Assembly: GCF_025770785.1 (NCBI RefSeq)
Contig: NZ_JANZLA010000001.1
Span: 186,001 to 250,000, forward strand
From: Cellulomonas sp. SG140
GTDB lineage: Bacteria > Actinomycetota > Actinomycetes > Actinomycetales > Cellulomonadaceae
DNA: 64,000 nt
Reading direction: 5' to 3'
Under the pieces are notes generated by a model, which saw only the letters and a program-made list of their open reading frames with translations, was not told where the DNA came from and did no database searches. The position numbers and the translations under genes are program-made. This document shows, in pieces, positions 44,864 to 53,324 of the stretch; position 1 is the first letter of the stretch; every line of letters starts with the position of its first letter.

Positions 44864-44934
44864 CCAGACCAGGAGGGTGACCTGACCGGGACGGAGCTCG
44901 TCCCCGGCTCACCCCAGGCAGTGGAGGAGGCAGC

Positions 44935-45984
44935 ATGGCCGATCGCCTCGTGCGCGGCGTGGATGCCGCACGCCCGGCCGTCCCCACCCTCGAGCAGGTC
45001 GCCGCGAAGGCCGGCGTCTCCCGGTCCACGGCGTCCCGGGCGATCAACGGAGGGCTGCGGGTGTCCCCCGAGGCACTGCTGGCGGTCGAGGCCGCGGTGG
45101 CGGACCTCGGGTACTCCCCCAACCGGGCCGCGCGCTCGCTGGTCACCCGACGGACGGACTCGATCGCGCTCGTCGTGCCGGAGCCGGACGAGCGGGTGCT
45201 GTCCGACCCCTTCTTCGCCGGCACCCTGAACGGACTGGCGAGCGCGCTCGCGGACACCGAGATCCAGGTGGTGCTCGTGATCGCGCGTCCCGGCCAGAAC
45301 GAGCGGACCGTCCGCTACCTGCGCAACGGCCACGTCGACGGCGCCATCGTGGTGTCGCACCACCGCGACGACACCCTGGACCGGGCTCTCGTCGAGCTGC
45401 GGCTGCCGAGCGTGTTCGTCGGGCGACCGCTGTCCGCGACGCCCGAGGTGGACTCCCGGCTGCAGTACGTCGACACCGACAACGTCCAGGGCGGCCGGAT
45501 GGCCACGCAGCACCTCCTGGACCGCGGCTGCCGGCGGATCGGCACGATCGCCGGACCCGAGGACATGTCCGCCGGCATCGACCGCCTCATCGGCTGGCGG
45601 CAGGCGATGACCGCCGCCGGCCAACGCGACGACGCGGTCGTGCACGGCGACTTCACCATCGTCTCCGGCGCCGAGGCGGCCCGGCGGCTGCTCGCCGAGC
45701 ACCCGGACGTCGACGGCATCTTCATCGCCTCGGACCTGATGGCCGCCGGCGCGTTGCCCGTGCTGGCGGAGCTCGGCCGGGAGGTGCCCAAGGACGTCGC
45801 CGTGGTGGGCTACGACAACCTCGGGGTCGCGGCCTCCACCCAGCCGCCGCTCACCTCGGTCATCCAGCCGGTCGTCGCGATGGCGCGGGCAGCCGGCCTG
45901 CGCCTCCTGGACCAGCTGCAGGGGGCGACGCCCACGCCGCCGCTGATCTTCGCCCCCGAGCTGGTGGTGCGCGCCTCGGCGTAG
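44935..45984 (+). CDS. LacI-family repressor, CelR/CebR-like (copy 2)
   Basis: A 349-residue repressor divergent from the importer operon. The helix-turn-helix (about 18-43) is almost identical to that of the copy at 40026: the stretch from TLEQ to INGG differs at two positions only, and the hinge NRAARSLVTRRTD is the same. The sensor domain keeps HVDGAIVVSHHRDD and TIAGPEDMSAGIDRL. The ATG follows GGAGGAGG. It should bind the same operators, including those in its own upstream region, giving autoregulation. Two repressors for one operon suggests heterodimers or two inducers. Confidence 0.88.
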   Translation: MADRLVRGVDAARPAVPTLEQVAAKAGVSRSTASRAINGGLRVSPEALLAVEAAVADLGYSPNRAARSLVTRRTDSIALVVPEPDERVLSDPFFAGTLNGLASALADTEIQVVLVIARPGQNERTVRYLRNGHVDGAIVVSHHRDDTLDRALVELRLPSVFVGRPLSATPEVDSRLQYVDTDNVQGGRMATQHLLDRGCRRIGTIAGPEDMSAGIDRLIGWRQAMTAAGQRDDAVVHGDFTIVSGAEAARRLLAEHPDVDGIFIASDLMAAGALPVLAELGREVPKDVAVVGYDNLGVAASTQPPLTSVIQPVVAMARAAGLRLLDQLQGATPTPPLIFAPELVVRASA

Positions 45985-46024
45985 GCAACCGGCCCGGCCA
46001 GCACGGGGGTGGCATCGTGGCCCC

Positions 46025-47275
46025 ATGAACCCCTCTCCCTCTCCGCTCGCGACGGCGCGAGCGCAGCTGGCGACAGCCGTGCAGATCCTCGGCTACGACG
46101 ACGGCATGCACGCCGTCCTGCGCCAACCCCGGCGCGAGCTCCACGTCGCCGTGCCGCTGCGCCGTGACGACGGCCACGTCGAGCTGCTGCACGGCTACCG
46201 CGTCCAGCACAACATCTCGCGTGGACCCGGCAAGGGCGGACTGAGGTACGCGCCCGGCGTCGACATCGACGAGGTACGGGCGCTGGCGATGTGGATGACG
46301 TGGAAGTGCGCCGTCGTCGAGCTGCCGTACGGCGGCGCCAAGGGCGGCGTCACCATCGACCCGCGCGCGTACTCGCCCTTCGAGCTGGAGCGGGTCACCC
46401 GCCGGTACACCAGCGAGATCATGCCGATGATCGGCCCGGAGCGGGACGTGATGGCCCCGGACATCGGGACCGACGAGCAGGTGATGGCCTGGGTGATGGA
46501 CACCTACTCGGTCAACCGCGGGTTCACCATCCCGGCCGTCACCACCGGCAAGCCCCTGGCCGTCGGCGGGTCGCTCGGCCGCGCCACGGCCACGTCCCGC
46601 GGCGTGCTGCACGCCGCGACCGCGACCCTGCGGGACGCCGGCGTGCGGCTCGACGAGGTCAGCGCGGCGATCCAAGGCTTCGGCAAGGTGGGCGCTCCGC
46701 TGGCCCGCTTCCTGCACGAGAAGGGCTGCCGCGTCGTCGCGGTGGGCGACGAGCGTGGCGCGATCGTCCGGACCGACGGGCTGGACGTCGCAGCGCTGAC
46801 CGCACACGTGGCGCGCACCGGTTCGGTGGTCGGGTTCGCCGACGCCGATCCGCTCGACCCCGCGGAGCTGCTGGCGCTCGACGTCGACGTGCTGTTCCCC
46901 GCCGCCGTGGAGGGCGTGCTCGACGAGGAGAGCGCCGCGCGGGTCAAGGCGCGGTGGGTGGTCGAGGCCGCGAACGGGCCGACGACGACGGAGGGCGACC
47001 GCGTGCTGGCCGACCGAGGGGTGGTGGTGGTGCCCGACATCCTCGCCAACGCGGGCGGCGTCGTCGTCTCCTACTTCGAGTGGGTGCAGGCCAACCAGGC
47101 GTACTGGTGGACCGAGCGGGAGATCGAGGAGCGTCTGGAGCACCGCATGCTCGAGGCGTACGCCACGGTGTCCCAGGTGTCCCGTGCCGAGGGCATCTCC
47201 CTGCGGGACGCGGCCCTGGTCATCGGCGTCCGGCGCGTGGCCGAGGCGCACCTGATCCGCGGGCTCTACCCCTGA
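46025..47275 (+). CDS. Glu/Leu/Phe/Val dehydrogenase (glutamate dehydrogenase type)
   Basis: Oxidoreductase of 416 residues interconverting glutamate and 2-oxoglutarate, probably NAD-linked by size. The substrate-binding and catalytic lysines are Lys70 (GPGKGGLRY), Lys94 (TWKCA) and Lys106 (PYGGAKGG). The dinucleotide fold shows IQGFGKVG, and the C-terminal NAGGVVVSYFEWVQ segment is typical of catabolic GdhA/RocG/GudB enzymes. The ATG at 46025 lies 6 bases after CATCGT, a weak -10. It stands alone, convergent with the META-domain gene, 10 bases apart. Confidence 0.9.
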   Translation: MNPSPSPLATARAQLATAVQILGYDDGMHAVLRQPRRELHVAVPLRRDDGHVELLHGYRVQHNISRGPGKGGLRYAPGVDIDEVRALAMWMTWKCAVVELPYGGAKGGVTIDPRAYSPFELERVTRRYTSEIMPMIGPERDVMAPDIGTDEQVMAWVMDTYSVNRGFTIPAVTTGKPLAVGGSLGRATATSRGVLHAATATLRDAGVRLDEVSAAIQGFGKVGAPLARFLHEKGCRVVAVGDERGAIVRTDGLDVAALTAHVARTGSVVGFADADPLDPAELLALDVDVLFPAAVEGVLDEESAARVKARWVVEAANGPTTTEGDRVLADRGVVVVPDILANAGGVVVSYFEWVQANQAYWWTEREIEERLEHRMLEAYATVSQVSRAEGISLRDAALVIGVRRVAEAHLIRGLYP

Positions 47276-47285
47276 CCGAAGCGGG

Positions 47286-47645
47286 TCAGACGAGGCGGAC
47301 CGACGGGTCGGCGCGCGCGAGCAGCGCGGTCGACCCGTCGTCGGCCGCGAGCCGCAGGCGGTCCTCGTCGACCGTCACCTGCAACGGCTCTCGGAGCAGG
47401 GCGACGAGGGCCTGCTCGGTCGCCGTCGGCCCGGGCTCGCCGGCGAGCAGCGTGGAGACGAGCGGGCCCAGCTGCAACCGGCCGTCCTCGAGCGTCCACG
47501 TGCCCCGGACGCTGTTGACGCCCGCCATCCCGTACACCTGACCGTCACCGTCGAAGGTCAGGTGCACGGGGCCTCGCGGTCCGGCGGCGGGCGACGAGTC
47601 GTCCAGCTCCACCAGCGTCCACGTGCCACGCAGGTCGATGGTCAT
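47286..47645 (-). CDS. META (HslJ-like) domain protein
   Basis: A 119-residue protein consisting of one META/HslJ-like domain: it opens LRGTWTLVELDD, has FDGDGQVYGMAGVNSVRGTW, and then the paired strands of the fold. No signal peptide or lipobox is present at this start, unlike secreted HslJ, so it appears cytoplasmic. The ATG at 47645 is preceded by CATGAT with a 6-base gap; the longer frame to 47717 runs into hemQ. HslJ is linked to heat and novobiocin resistance in Escherichia coli, but the role here is unknown. Confidence 0.75.
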   Translation of the reverse strand: MTIDLRGTWTLVELDDSSPAAGPRGPVHLTFDGDGQVYGMAGVNSVRGTWTLEDGRLQLGPLVSTLLAGEPGPTATEQALVALLREPLQVTVDEDRLRLAADDGSTALLARADPSVRLV

Positions 47646-47689
47646 GCGCCGATCATGGACCGGGCGGGACGGACCCGCACCGGGGCGTC

Positions 47690-48388
47690 TCAGCGAAGCG
47701 GTCGCTTGTCGGCCCACTCGCCGAGGGCGACGCGCGGACCGGTGAAGAACGGGATCTCCTCGCGCACGTGCAGCCGGGCGTCCACCCCGCGCAACGTGCG
47801 CATCAGGTCGACGATCCGGTGCAGCTCCGGCGCCTCGAACGCGAGCAGGAACTCGTAGTCCGACAGGGCGAACGTCGCGACGGTGTTGGCGCGCACGTCC
47901 GGGAAGGGGGCGGCGGCGCGGCCGTGCTGCGCGAGCATCCGGCTGCGCTCCTCCTCGGGGAGCACGTACCAGTCGTACGAGCGGACGAAGGGGTAGACCG
48001 ACACGTAGGCCCCGGGCTCCTCACCGGCCAGGAACGCCGGCACGTGGGAGCGGTTGAACTCCGCCGGTCGGTGCAGGCCCACCACGGACCACACCGGCGT
48101 GAGCACGGAACCGAGCTCGCTGGCCCGCAGCCGCTGGTAGGCGCCCTGCACCTGCTCCACCGTCTCCGCGTGCCACCAGACCATCAGGTCGGCGTCGGCG
48201 CGCAGCCCGGACACGTCGTACCAGCCGCGGACCGTCAGCTCGGGGTCCGATGCCACGGCCTGCTCCGCGGCGGCGACGAGGGCGGCGCGCTCCTCGTCGT
48301 CCGCGGGCAGCGCGTCCTCGAGCGCGAAGACGGCCCACATCGTGTAGCGCAGGCTGGAGTTGACGGTCTCGGCGTCGACGGTGGTCAC
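47690..48388 (-). CDS. hemQ: Coproheme decarboxylase (HemQ, chlorite-dismutase family)
   Basis: Last enzyme of the coproporphyrin-dependent haem pathway: it converts Fe-coproporphyrin III to haem b with hydrogen peroxide. The 232-residue length and the motif block [11 protein letters not shown] (131-141) followed by AQHG with the proximal haem ligand His155 fit HemQ. The GTG at 48388 follows GAGGAG and lies 51 bases after the hemH stop, so the two genes form an operon in pathway order (ferrochelatase, then decarboxylase). Confidence 0.92.
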   Translation of the reverse strand: MTTVDAETVNSSLRYTMWAVFALEDALPADDEERAALVAAAEQAVASDPELTVRGWYDVSGLRADADLMVWWHAETVEQVQGAYQRLRASELGSVLTPVWSVVGLHRPAEFNRSHVPAFLAGEEPGAYVSVYPFVRSYDWYVLPEEERSRMLAQHGRAAAPFPDVRANTVATFALSDYEFLLAFEAPELHRIVDLMRTLRGVDARLHVREEIPFFTGPRVALGEWADKRPLR

Positions 48389-48439
48389 AAGGTCTCCTCG
48401 GTGAGCTGGGTCAGGGTTTCGTGGCGCGCGGCCGGACGG

Positions 48440-49630
48440 TCAGGACAGCGGGTCCGCCGAGCACGCGGCCGGCACGCCCGACGGCGATCCGGCGCGCTGC
48501 AGGCAGCAGCCGGGGCGGCAGATCTCGGACCAGGCGGGCAGCTCGCCGACCGCGGGTCCGGCCTCGGGCAGCCGCCCCGCCGACCGGTCCCGCTCGTGCG
48601 CGGCGCGTTCGAGCAGCAGGTCGACGAGCCCCGAGACGAACGGCGCGCGCACGCCGACCGTGTCGGCGCGGACGGCCGTCATGCCGAGCTCCGCCGCCGT
48701 CGCGAGCGCCTCGGTGTCCAGGTCGTACACGACCTCCATGTGGTCGGACACGAAGCCGATGGGCGCCAGCACCACGGCGCCGGTCCCCGCCGCGTGCAGT
48801 TCGCGCAGGTGGTCGTTCACGTCGGGCTCGAGCCAGGGCTGGTTCGGCGGCCCGGAGCGCGAGCAGAACGCGAGGTCCCAGTCGAGCGGGCGGCCCAGAC
48901 GCTCGGCCGCTGCCGCGGCGACCACAGCCGCGACGTCGCGGTGCTGGTCGGTGTAGGTGGCGCCGGAGACGGCGGACGCCTCGTCCATCGTCGTCGGGAC
49001 GGAGTGCGTGACGAAGACGAGGCGCGCATCGCCCGCGTCGGCGGGAAGCTGCCCGAACGCGTCGACCACCGCGTCGGCGGCCGCCTCGGCGAAGCCCGGG
49101 TGGTTGAAGTACGCCCGGATCTTGTCCACCTGCAACGGGTGGTCGGCGCCCGGGCCGGCCACCTGGGCGGCGAGCCCGTCGAGGGCCTTCCAGAGGTCCT
49201 CGCGGTACTGGCGGCAGCCGGAGTACGACGAGTACGCGCTGGTCACCACCGCCAGCACCCTGCGGGCACCGGCCGAGTACGCCTCCGTCAGCGCGTCGAG
49301 CGTGAAGGGTGCCCAGTTCCGGTTCCCCCACACCAGCGGTGTGCTCACCCCGCGCGCGTCGAGCTCGGCACGAAGGGCAGCAAGCAGGGCCTTGTTCTGA
49401 CCGTTGATCGGGCTGGCGCCGCCGAAGTGGTGGTAGTGCTCGGCCACCTTCTCGAGCCGCGCGTCCGGGATGTTCTTCCCCGCGGTGACGTTCCGCAGGA
49501 ACGGCATGACGTCGTCGGGACCGTCGGGCCCGCCGAAGGACAGCAGGAGCACGGCGTCGTACGGTGCGAGCGGCTGCGCGGCCGAGGCGTCGGCCTCGGA
49601 CGGACGGGTCAGGTCAGGCGAGGTGGGCAC
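48440..49630 (-). CDS. hemH: Ferrochelatase, coproporphyrin type with Fe-S cysteines
   Basis: Inserts Fe2+ into coproporphyrin III (CpfC/HemH). The 396-residue protein has the family start LLLSFGGPDGPDDVMPFLRN, the HHFGGASPIN loop, the metal-site histidine in FVTHSVPTTM, and the conserved glutamate in SDHMEVVYDLDTEA. Cys in SYSGCRQYRED and the C-terminal cluster ICRPGCC match the 2Fe-2S ligands described for actinobacterial ferrochelatases, so a cluster is expected. The GTG at 49630 lies 6 bases after GATGAT. It is co-transcribed with hemQ. Confidence 0.92.
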   Translation of the reverse strand: MPTSPDLTRPSEADASAAQPLAPYDAVLLLSFGGPDGPDDVMPFLRNVTAGKNIPDARLEKVAEHYHHFGGASPINGQNKALLAALRAELDARGVSTPLVWGNRNWAPFTLDALTEAYSAGARRVLAVVTSAYSSYSGCRQYREDLWKALDGLAAQVAGPGADHPLQVDKIRAYFNHPGFAEAAADAVVDAFGQLPADAGDARLVFVTHSVPTTMDEASAVSGATYTDQHRDVAAVVAAAAAERLGRPLDWDLAFCSRSGPPNQPWLEPDVNDHLRELHAAGTGAVVLAPIGFVSDHMEVVYDLDTEALATAAELGMTAVRADTVGVRAPFVSGLVDLLLERAAHERDRSAGRLPEAGPAVGELPAWSEICRPGCCLQRAGSPSGVPAACSADPLS

Positions 49631-49690
49631 CCCCCGATCATCGCATCGTCACCCTTGCGCTCCGGCCCGGGCTCTGCCGCCGCGAGATGC

Positions 49691-50590
49691 TCAGCCCTTG
49701 ACCGCCCCGCCCAGGCCGGCGCCGCGCAGGAACATCCGCTGGAACAGCAGGAACAGCACGACCGGCAGCAGCGTGGAGATCGCCAGCGCGGCCATCAGCA
49801 CGCCGAGGTCCGTGGTGGCCTGCAGCGACGGCAGCCGCACCGACAGCGGCTGCAGGTCGGGGTTGCGCAGCACCAGCAGCGGCCACAGGAAGTCCTTCCA
49901 CGACGCGATGACGGCGAACACCGAGACGACGCCGAGGATCGGCTTGCTCATCGGCAGCACCACCGACCAGAACAGGCGGTACGGACCGGCCCCGTCCACC
50001 CGGGCCGCCTCGAACACCTCCCGGGGCAGGTTGTCGAAGAACCGGGTGATCAGCACGACGTTGAACGCGCTCGCGCCGGCCGGCAGCCAGACGGCCCAGA
50101 ACGAGTTGACCAGCGAGTGCCCGATCAGCGGCGGGTGCAGGATCACCAGGTACAACGGCACCAGCAGCACGACGGCCGGCACGAACAGCGTCGCCAGCAC
50201 CGCACCGTTGAGCGCCCGCGCCCACGCCGGCCGCAGCACGGACAGCACGTAGCCCGCCGTCGTCGCCACGACGAGCTGCGACGCCCACGACCCCGCCGCC
50301 AGCACCACCGTGTTGAGGAAGTACCGACTGACGTGGACGTCGTTCCAGGCAGCGGTGACGTTGCTCCACGCGACGCCGTGCGGGAACAGCGCGAGCGGGT
50401 GGGACAGGATGTCCTGGGTCGGCGTGACGGCGAACTTCACGAGCAGCACGAGCGGGCCGAGGCACCACAGGATGAGCAGGCCGAGCAGCACCACGTGCAT
50501 CCCCTGCCACGGCAGCCGGACCCGCGGCCGGCGCCACTCGACGTCGGAGACGGCGGTGCGGGTGGTCGGCTCGGCGGTGCGGGCGCTCAT
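49691..50590 (-). CDS. Sugar ABC importer permease, MalG type
   Basis: A 299-residue CUT1 permease with six helices. Its EAA loop is EAARVDGAGPYRLFWSVVLP, and it ends GAGLGGAVKG. The ATG at 50590 overlaps the MalF-type stop (ATGA). It is the last gene of the second sugar operon (alpha-glucosidase, binding protein, two permeases). No ATPase is linked, so a shared ATPase is likely. The substrate is probably an alpha-glucoside given the GH13 enzyme. Confidence 0.92.
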   Translation of the reverse strand: MSARTAEPTTRTAVSDVEWRRPRVRLPWQGMHVVLLGLLILWCLGPLVLLVKFAVTPTQDILSHPLALFPHGVAWSNVTAAWNDVHVSRYFLNTVVLAAGSWASQLVVATTAGYVLSVLRPAWARALNGAVLATLFVPAVVLLVPLYLVILHPPLIGHSLVNSFWAVWLPAGASAFNVVLITRFFDNLPREVFEAARVDGAGPYRLFWSVVLPMSKPILGVVSVFAVIASWKDFLWPLLVLRNPDLQPLSVRLPSLQATTDLGVLMAALAISTLLPVVLFLLFQRMFLRGAGLGGAVKG

Positions 50591-51624
50591 GTGGTGCTCC
50601 AGCGGCGGGTCAGACGGAAGTAGACGACGGACAGCACGGCGAGGACCGCGGCCAGCATCAGCGACAGCGCCGTCGCCTCGCCGTACCGGCCGCCCAGGCT
50701 GTTGCCGAAGGCGTAGCGGTAGATCAGCAGCAGGATCGTGACCGTCGCGTTGTTGGGGCCGCCGCCGGTGAACAGGTAGGGCTCGAGGAACACCTGCGCC
50801 GTGCCGATCACCTGCAGGATCAGGGTGATGAACAGCACCCCGCGCAGCTGCGGCAGCGTGACGTGCCACACCTTGCCCCAGACGGAGGCTCCGTCGACCT
50901 CGGCGGCGTCGTAGAGCTCGGCGGGCACCGAGGTCAGCGCCGCGAGGTAGATGATCACCGTCCCGCCGGCCGCGGCCCACGTCGCCTCGAGCACCAGCGA
51001 CGGCATCGCCAGCGAGATCGACTGCAGCCAGGGCACCGGGGCGATGCCGACCCAGCCCAGGACGGTGTTGAACACGCCGGTGGGCCGCGGGTCGTAGAAG
51101 AACTTCCACAGCAGGACGGCCACCACGGGCGGCACCACGACCGGCAGGTACGCCAGGGCGGAGTACAGCCCCTTGGCGCGACGGACCTCGCTCATCAGCA
51201 CCGCACCGACCAGCGGTACGGGATAGCCGAACACCAGGGCGAGGAGGGCGAACCACAGGGTGTTGCGGACGGCCATCGGGAGCACCGGGTCCGTCAGCAC
51301 CCGCTGGAAGTTCGCCAGGCCCACCCAGTGAGTGGTGACCAGGTTGGTCCGCTGCAGGCTCATCACGACGGCCTTGACGATCGGCATCCAGGAGAAGACA
51401 CCGAACACCACGATCGCCGGCAGGCCGAACACCAGGGCGGACAGCCCGCCGCCGCGGACCCATGTCGCCGGTCCACGACGTGGTCGGCGCCCCTGGTCGG
51501 CGGGCGGGCGCGGGATGGGAGCGCGGCGGTCGTCCGTTCGGGCACCGGCCGTGCGGTCGGCCCGCCGGCCGCCGCGGGGACCCGCGGACCGGGGGCGGAC
51601 CTCGACGACGTCGTCGGTGGTCAT
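50587..51624 (-). CDS. Sugar ABC importer permease, MalF type
   Basis: A 345-residue CUT1 permease. A 50-residue Arg/Pro-rich cytoplasmic tail is followed by six helices; the EAA-type loop is DAAEVDGASVWGKVWHVTLP. The ATG at 51624 is the first in frame. The 163 bases between it and the binding-protein stop contain a strong hairpin and very long C runs on the coding strand, which could limit permease expression relative to the binding protein. Confidence 0.9.
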   Translation of the reverse strand: MTTDDVVEVRPRSAGPRGGRRADRTAGARTDDRRAPIPRPPADQGRRPRRGPATWVRGGGLSALVFGLPAIVVFGVFSWMPIVKAVVMSLQRTNLVTTHWVGLANFQRVLTDPVLPMAVRNTLWFALLALVFGYPVPLVGAVLMSEVRRAKGLYSALAYLPVVVPPVVAVLLWKFFYDPRPTGVFNTVLGWVGIAPVPWLQSISLAMPSLVLEATWAAAGGTVIIYLAALTSVPAELYDAAEVDGASVWGKVWHVTLPQLRGVLFITLILQVIGTAQVFLEPYLFTGGGPNNATVTILLLIYRYAFGNSLGGRYGEATALSLMLAAVLAVLSVVYFRLTRRWSTT

Positions 51625-51683
51625 GGTGGCGTCCTTCTCGTCTGCGCCGGCCCGCAGGGCGGCGCTGCGGCGGGGGGCGGGCC

Positions 51684-51726
51684 GGGGGGGGGGGGGGGGG
51701 GGGGGGGCCCGGGGGGGGGGGGGCCC
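51684..51726. repeat. G24-CCC-G13 homopolymer tract
   Basis: Twenty-four consecutive G (51684-51707), CCC, thirteen G (51711-51723), then CCC. It lies inside a leftward operon, so the mRNA carries C runs and the template strand G runs. It may be real and slippage-prone, or an assembly or basecalling artefact. Confidence 0.8.
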
Positions 51727-51744
51727 GAAGGGGGGCGGGGCGGC

Positions 51745-51780
51745 GGCGCCCGGCGGGTCGTGCGGGACCGGCCGGGCGCC
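51745..51780 (-). terminator. Intra-operon stem-loop after the binding-protein gene
   Basis: A perfect 10-base-pair stem GGCGCCCGGC/GCCGGGCGCC with a 16-base loop begins 8 bases after the binding-protein stop. Such elements commonly protect the binding-protein mRNA or partly terminate before the permeases. Confidence 0.65.
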
Positions 51781-51787
51781 CGGGCGG

Positions 51788-53179
51788 TCAGCTGCGGTCG
51801 AGCAGGGCCTGACCCTGCGTGTTCGCGTTGGCCAGCAGCTTGTCGATGTCCGCGTTCTTGTCGGTCAGCACGGCCTGGACCACGGGGAACAGCAGGGCGT
51901 AGGTGTCCTGCGTGGCATGGCTCGGCTCACCGACCAGCTTCTGGGTGAACATCACGTCCGTGTAGCCCTTCATGTTCTCCAGCGGGACGTTGACGTAGTC
52001 CTTGATCCAGCCGAGGGACTTCGTGTACTGGTCCTTGCTGAAGATGGGCAGCACCGGCGTGCCGACGGCCTGGCCGGAGGCCGACTGGGCCTTGGCGTCC
52101 GCGACGGCCTGGTCCTGGTCGAGCAGCTTGGACAGGTACCAGAAGTCGATCCACTTGACGGCGGCGTCCTTCTCCGCCGCTGTGGCCTGCACCTTCACCG
52201 CTGCGAGCGTGCCGCCACCCAGGGCGCCACCGCCGTTCTCCGTCGGGATGGCCGTCAGGCCGTAGCCCCAGTCCTTGGTCAGGCCCTGGTTCTGCACCAG
52301 CGCGGTGTAGATGTCCGAGCCGGACGTGTACATGGCGAGCTGTCCGCCGGCGAACGCCTGGTTGATCTCCGCCCAACCGAGCGTGACGTCGGGGAAGACG
52401 GAGTTGTCCTCCCAGCGCAGCGCCTTGAGCCACTCGAGGTGCGCCTTGACCGCCGGGTCGTTCAGCGTGGCGGTGTACTTGCCCTTGCCGTCGGTGGTCT
52501 GCACCGTCCCACCGCGCGAGTTCGCCGCCGCCACCAGCTGCCACCCGCCGGCGTTGTCGAGCGCCATCATCCCGTAGCCCGCCACGCCGGTCTTGTCGTG
52601 GATGATCTTGGCGTCCTTGCGGACCTCGTCCCAGGTGGTCGGCGGCTTGTCCGGGTCGAGGCCTGCCTTGGTGAACAGGGTGCGGTTGTAGTGCAGCGCC
52701 ACGCTGTAGAACGACTTGGCGGGCACCGCGTAGAACTTGCCGTCGTCGCCCTTGGCGTTCGAGACGACCGCCTGGTTGAAGTCGTTCGCGTACGGCAGCT
52801 GCTTGACCTGGGCGTCGATGTCGGCGAGCTGGCCGTTCTGGATCAGGGTCTTGCCGTCCGTCACGGGGATCTCGAAGACGGTGGGCAGCGTCCCGCCGGC
52901 CAGCTGGGCGGCGAACGTCGTGGCGAGCCACTGGTACTCCTGCGGCTGCACGGTGATGTTCGGGTACTTCGCCTCGAACTCCTTGACGCGGGTGTTCAGC
53001 GCGTCGACGGCGTCCTGCTTGGCGCCGGGCAGCAGCCCGGCCACCGTGATGGTGACCTTCTGCGGGGCAGCACTGGTCGACGACGCCGACGTGGCGCCCC
53101 CTGCCGAGCTGCACGCGGCCAGCAGGCCGAGGCTGACCGCGCCGGCGATGCCGAGCGCGGCGGTGCGTGAGGACCTCAT
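51788..53179 (-). CDS. Sugar ABC importer substrate-binding lipoprotein
   Basis: A 463-residue family 1 solute-binding protein. The signal peptide ends at the lipobox LLAACSSAGG with Cys23, and a Ser/Thr/Ala linker follows. The ligand domain starts KVTITVAGLLPGAKQDAV, and its later half is rich in aromatic residues expected at a sugar site (WEDNSVFPD, WIDFWYL). The ATG at 53179 follows AAGGAG; the upstream extension is not needed. It lies between the GH13 gene (145-base gap) and the permeases, so the substrate is probably maltose, trehalose or another alpha-glucoside. Confidence 0.88.
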   Translation of the reverse strand: MRSSRTAALGIAGAVSLGLLAACSSAGGATSASSTSAAPQKVTITVAGLLPGAKQDAVDALNTRVKEFEAKYPNITVQPQEYQWLATTFAAQLAGGTLPTVFEIPVTDGKTLIQNGQLADIDAQVKQLPYANDFNQAVVSNAKGDDGKFYAVPAKSFYSVALHYNRTLFTKAGLDPDKPPTTWDEVRKDAKIIHDKTGVAGYGMMALDNAGGWQLVAAANSRGGTVQTTDGKGKYTATLNDPAVKAHLEWLKALRWEDNSVFPDVTLGWAEINQAFAGGQLAMYTSGSDIYTALVQNQGLTKDWGYGLTAIPTENGGGALGGGTLAAVKVQATAAEKDAAVKWIDFWYLSKLLDQDQAVADAKAQSASGQAVGTPVLPIFSKDQYTKSLGWIKDYVNVPLENMKGYTDVMFTQKLVGEPSHATQDTYALLFPVVQAVLTDKNADIDKLLANANTQGQALLDRS

Positions 53180-53324
53180 CGTCACTCCTTCTGGGACGGG
53201 ATGGCGGGAACACGGGTGCTGCATCGGTGGTGCGGGTGGTGCGGTGGTGCGCCCGGCGCGGTGCACCGGGCCTGGTGCGTCGAGCGGTGCGTGGACCAGA
53301 GCGGCGGCCGTGGTCCCGCGGTGG

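Larger units (their letters stand above)
44409..44934. other. 526-base divergent control region with CelR-type operators
   Basis: No gene is seen. It contains a sigma70-like promoter for the importer operon, four near-matches to the TGGGAGCGCTCCCA operator, a half-site CGCTCCCA at 44503-44510 in the leader, and a TAGGTT box (44858-44863) for the divergent repressor gene. Confidence 0.7.
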
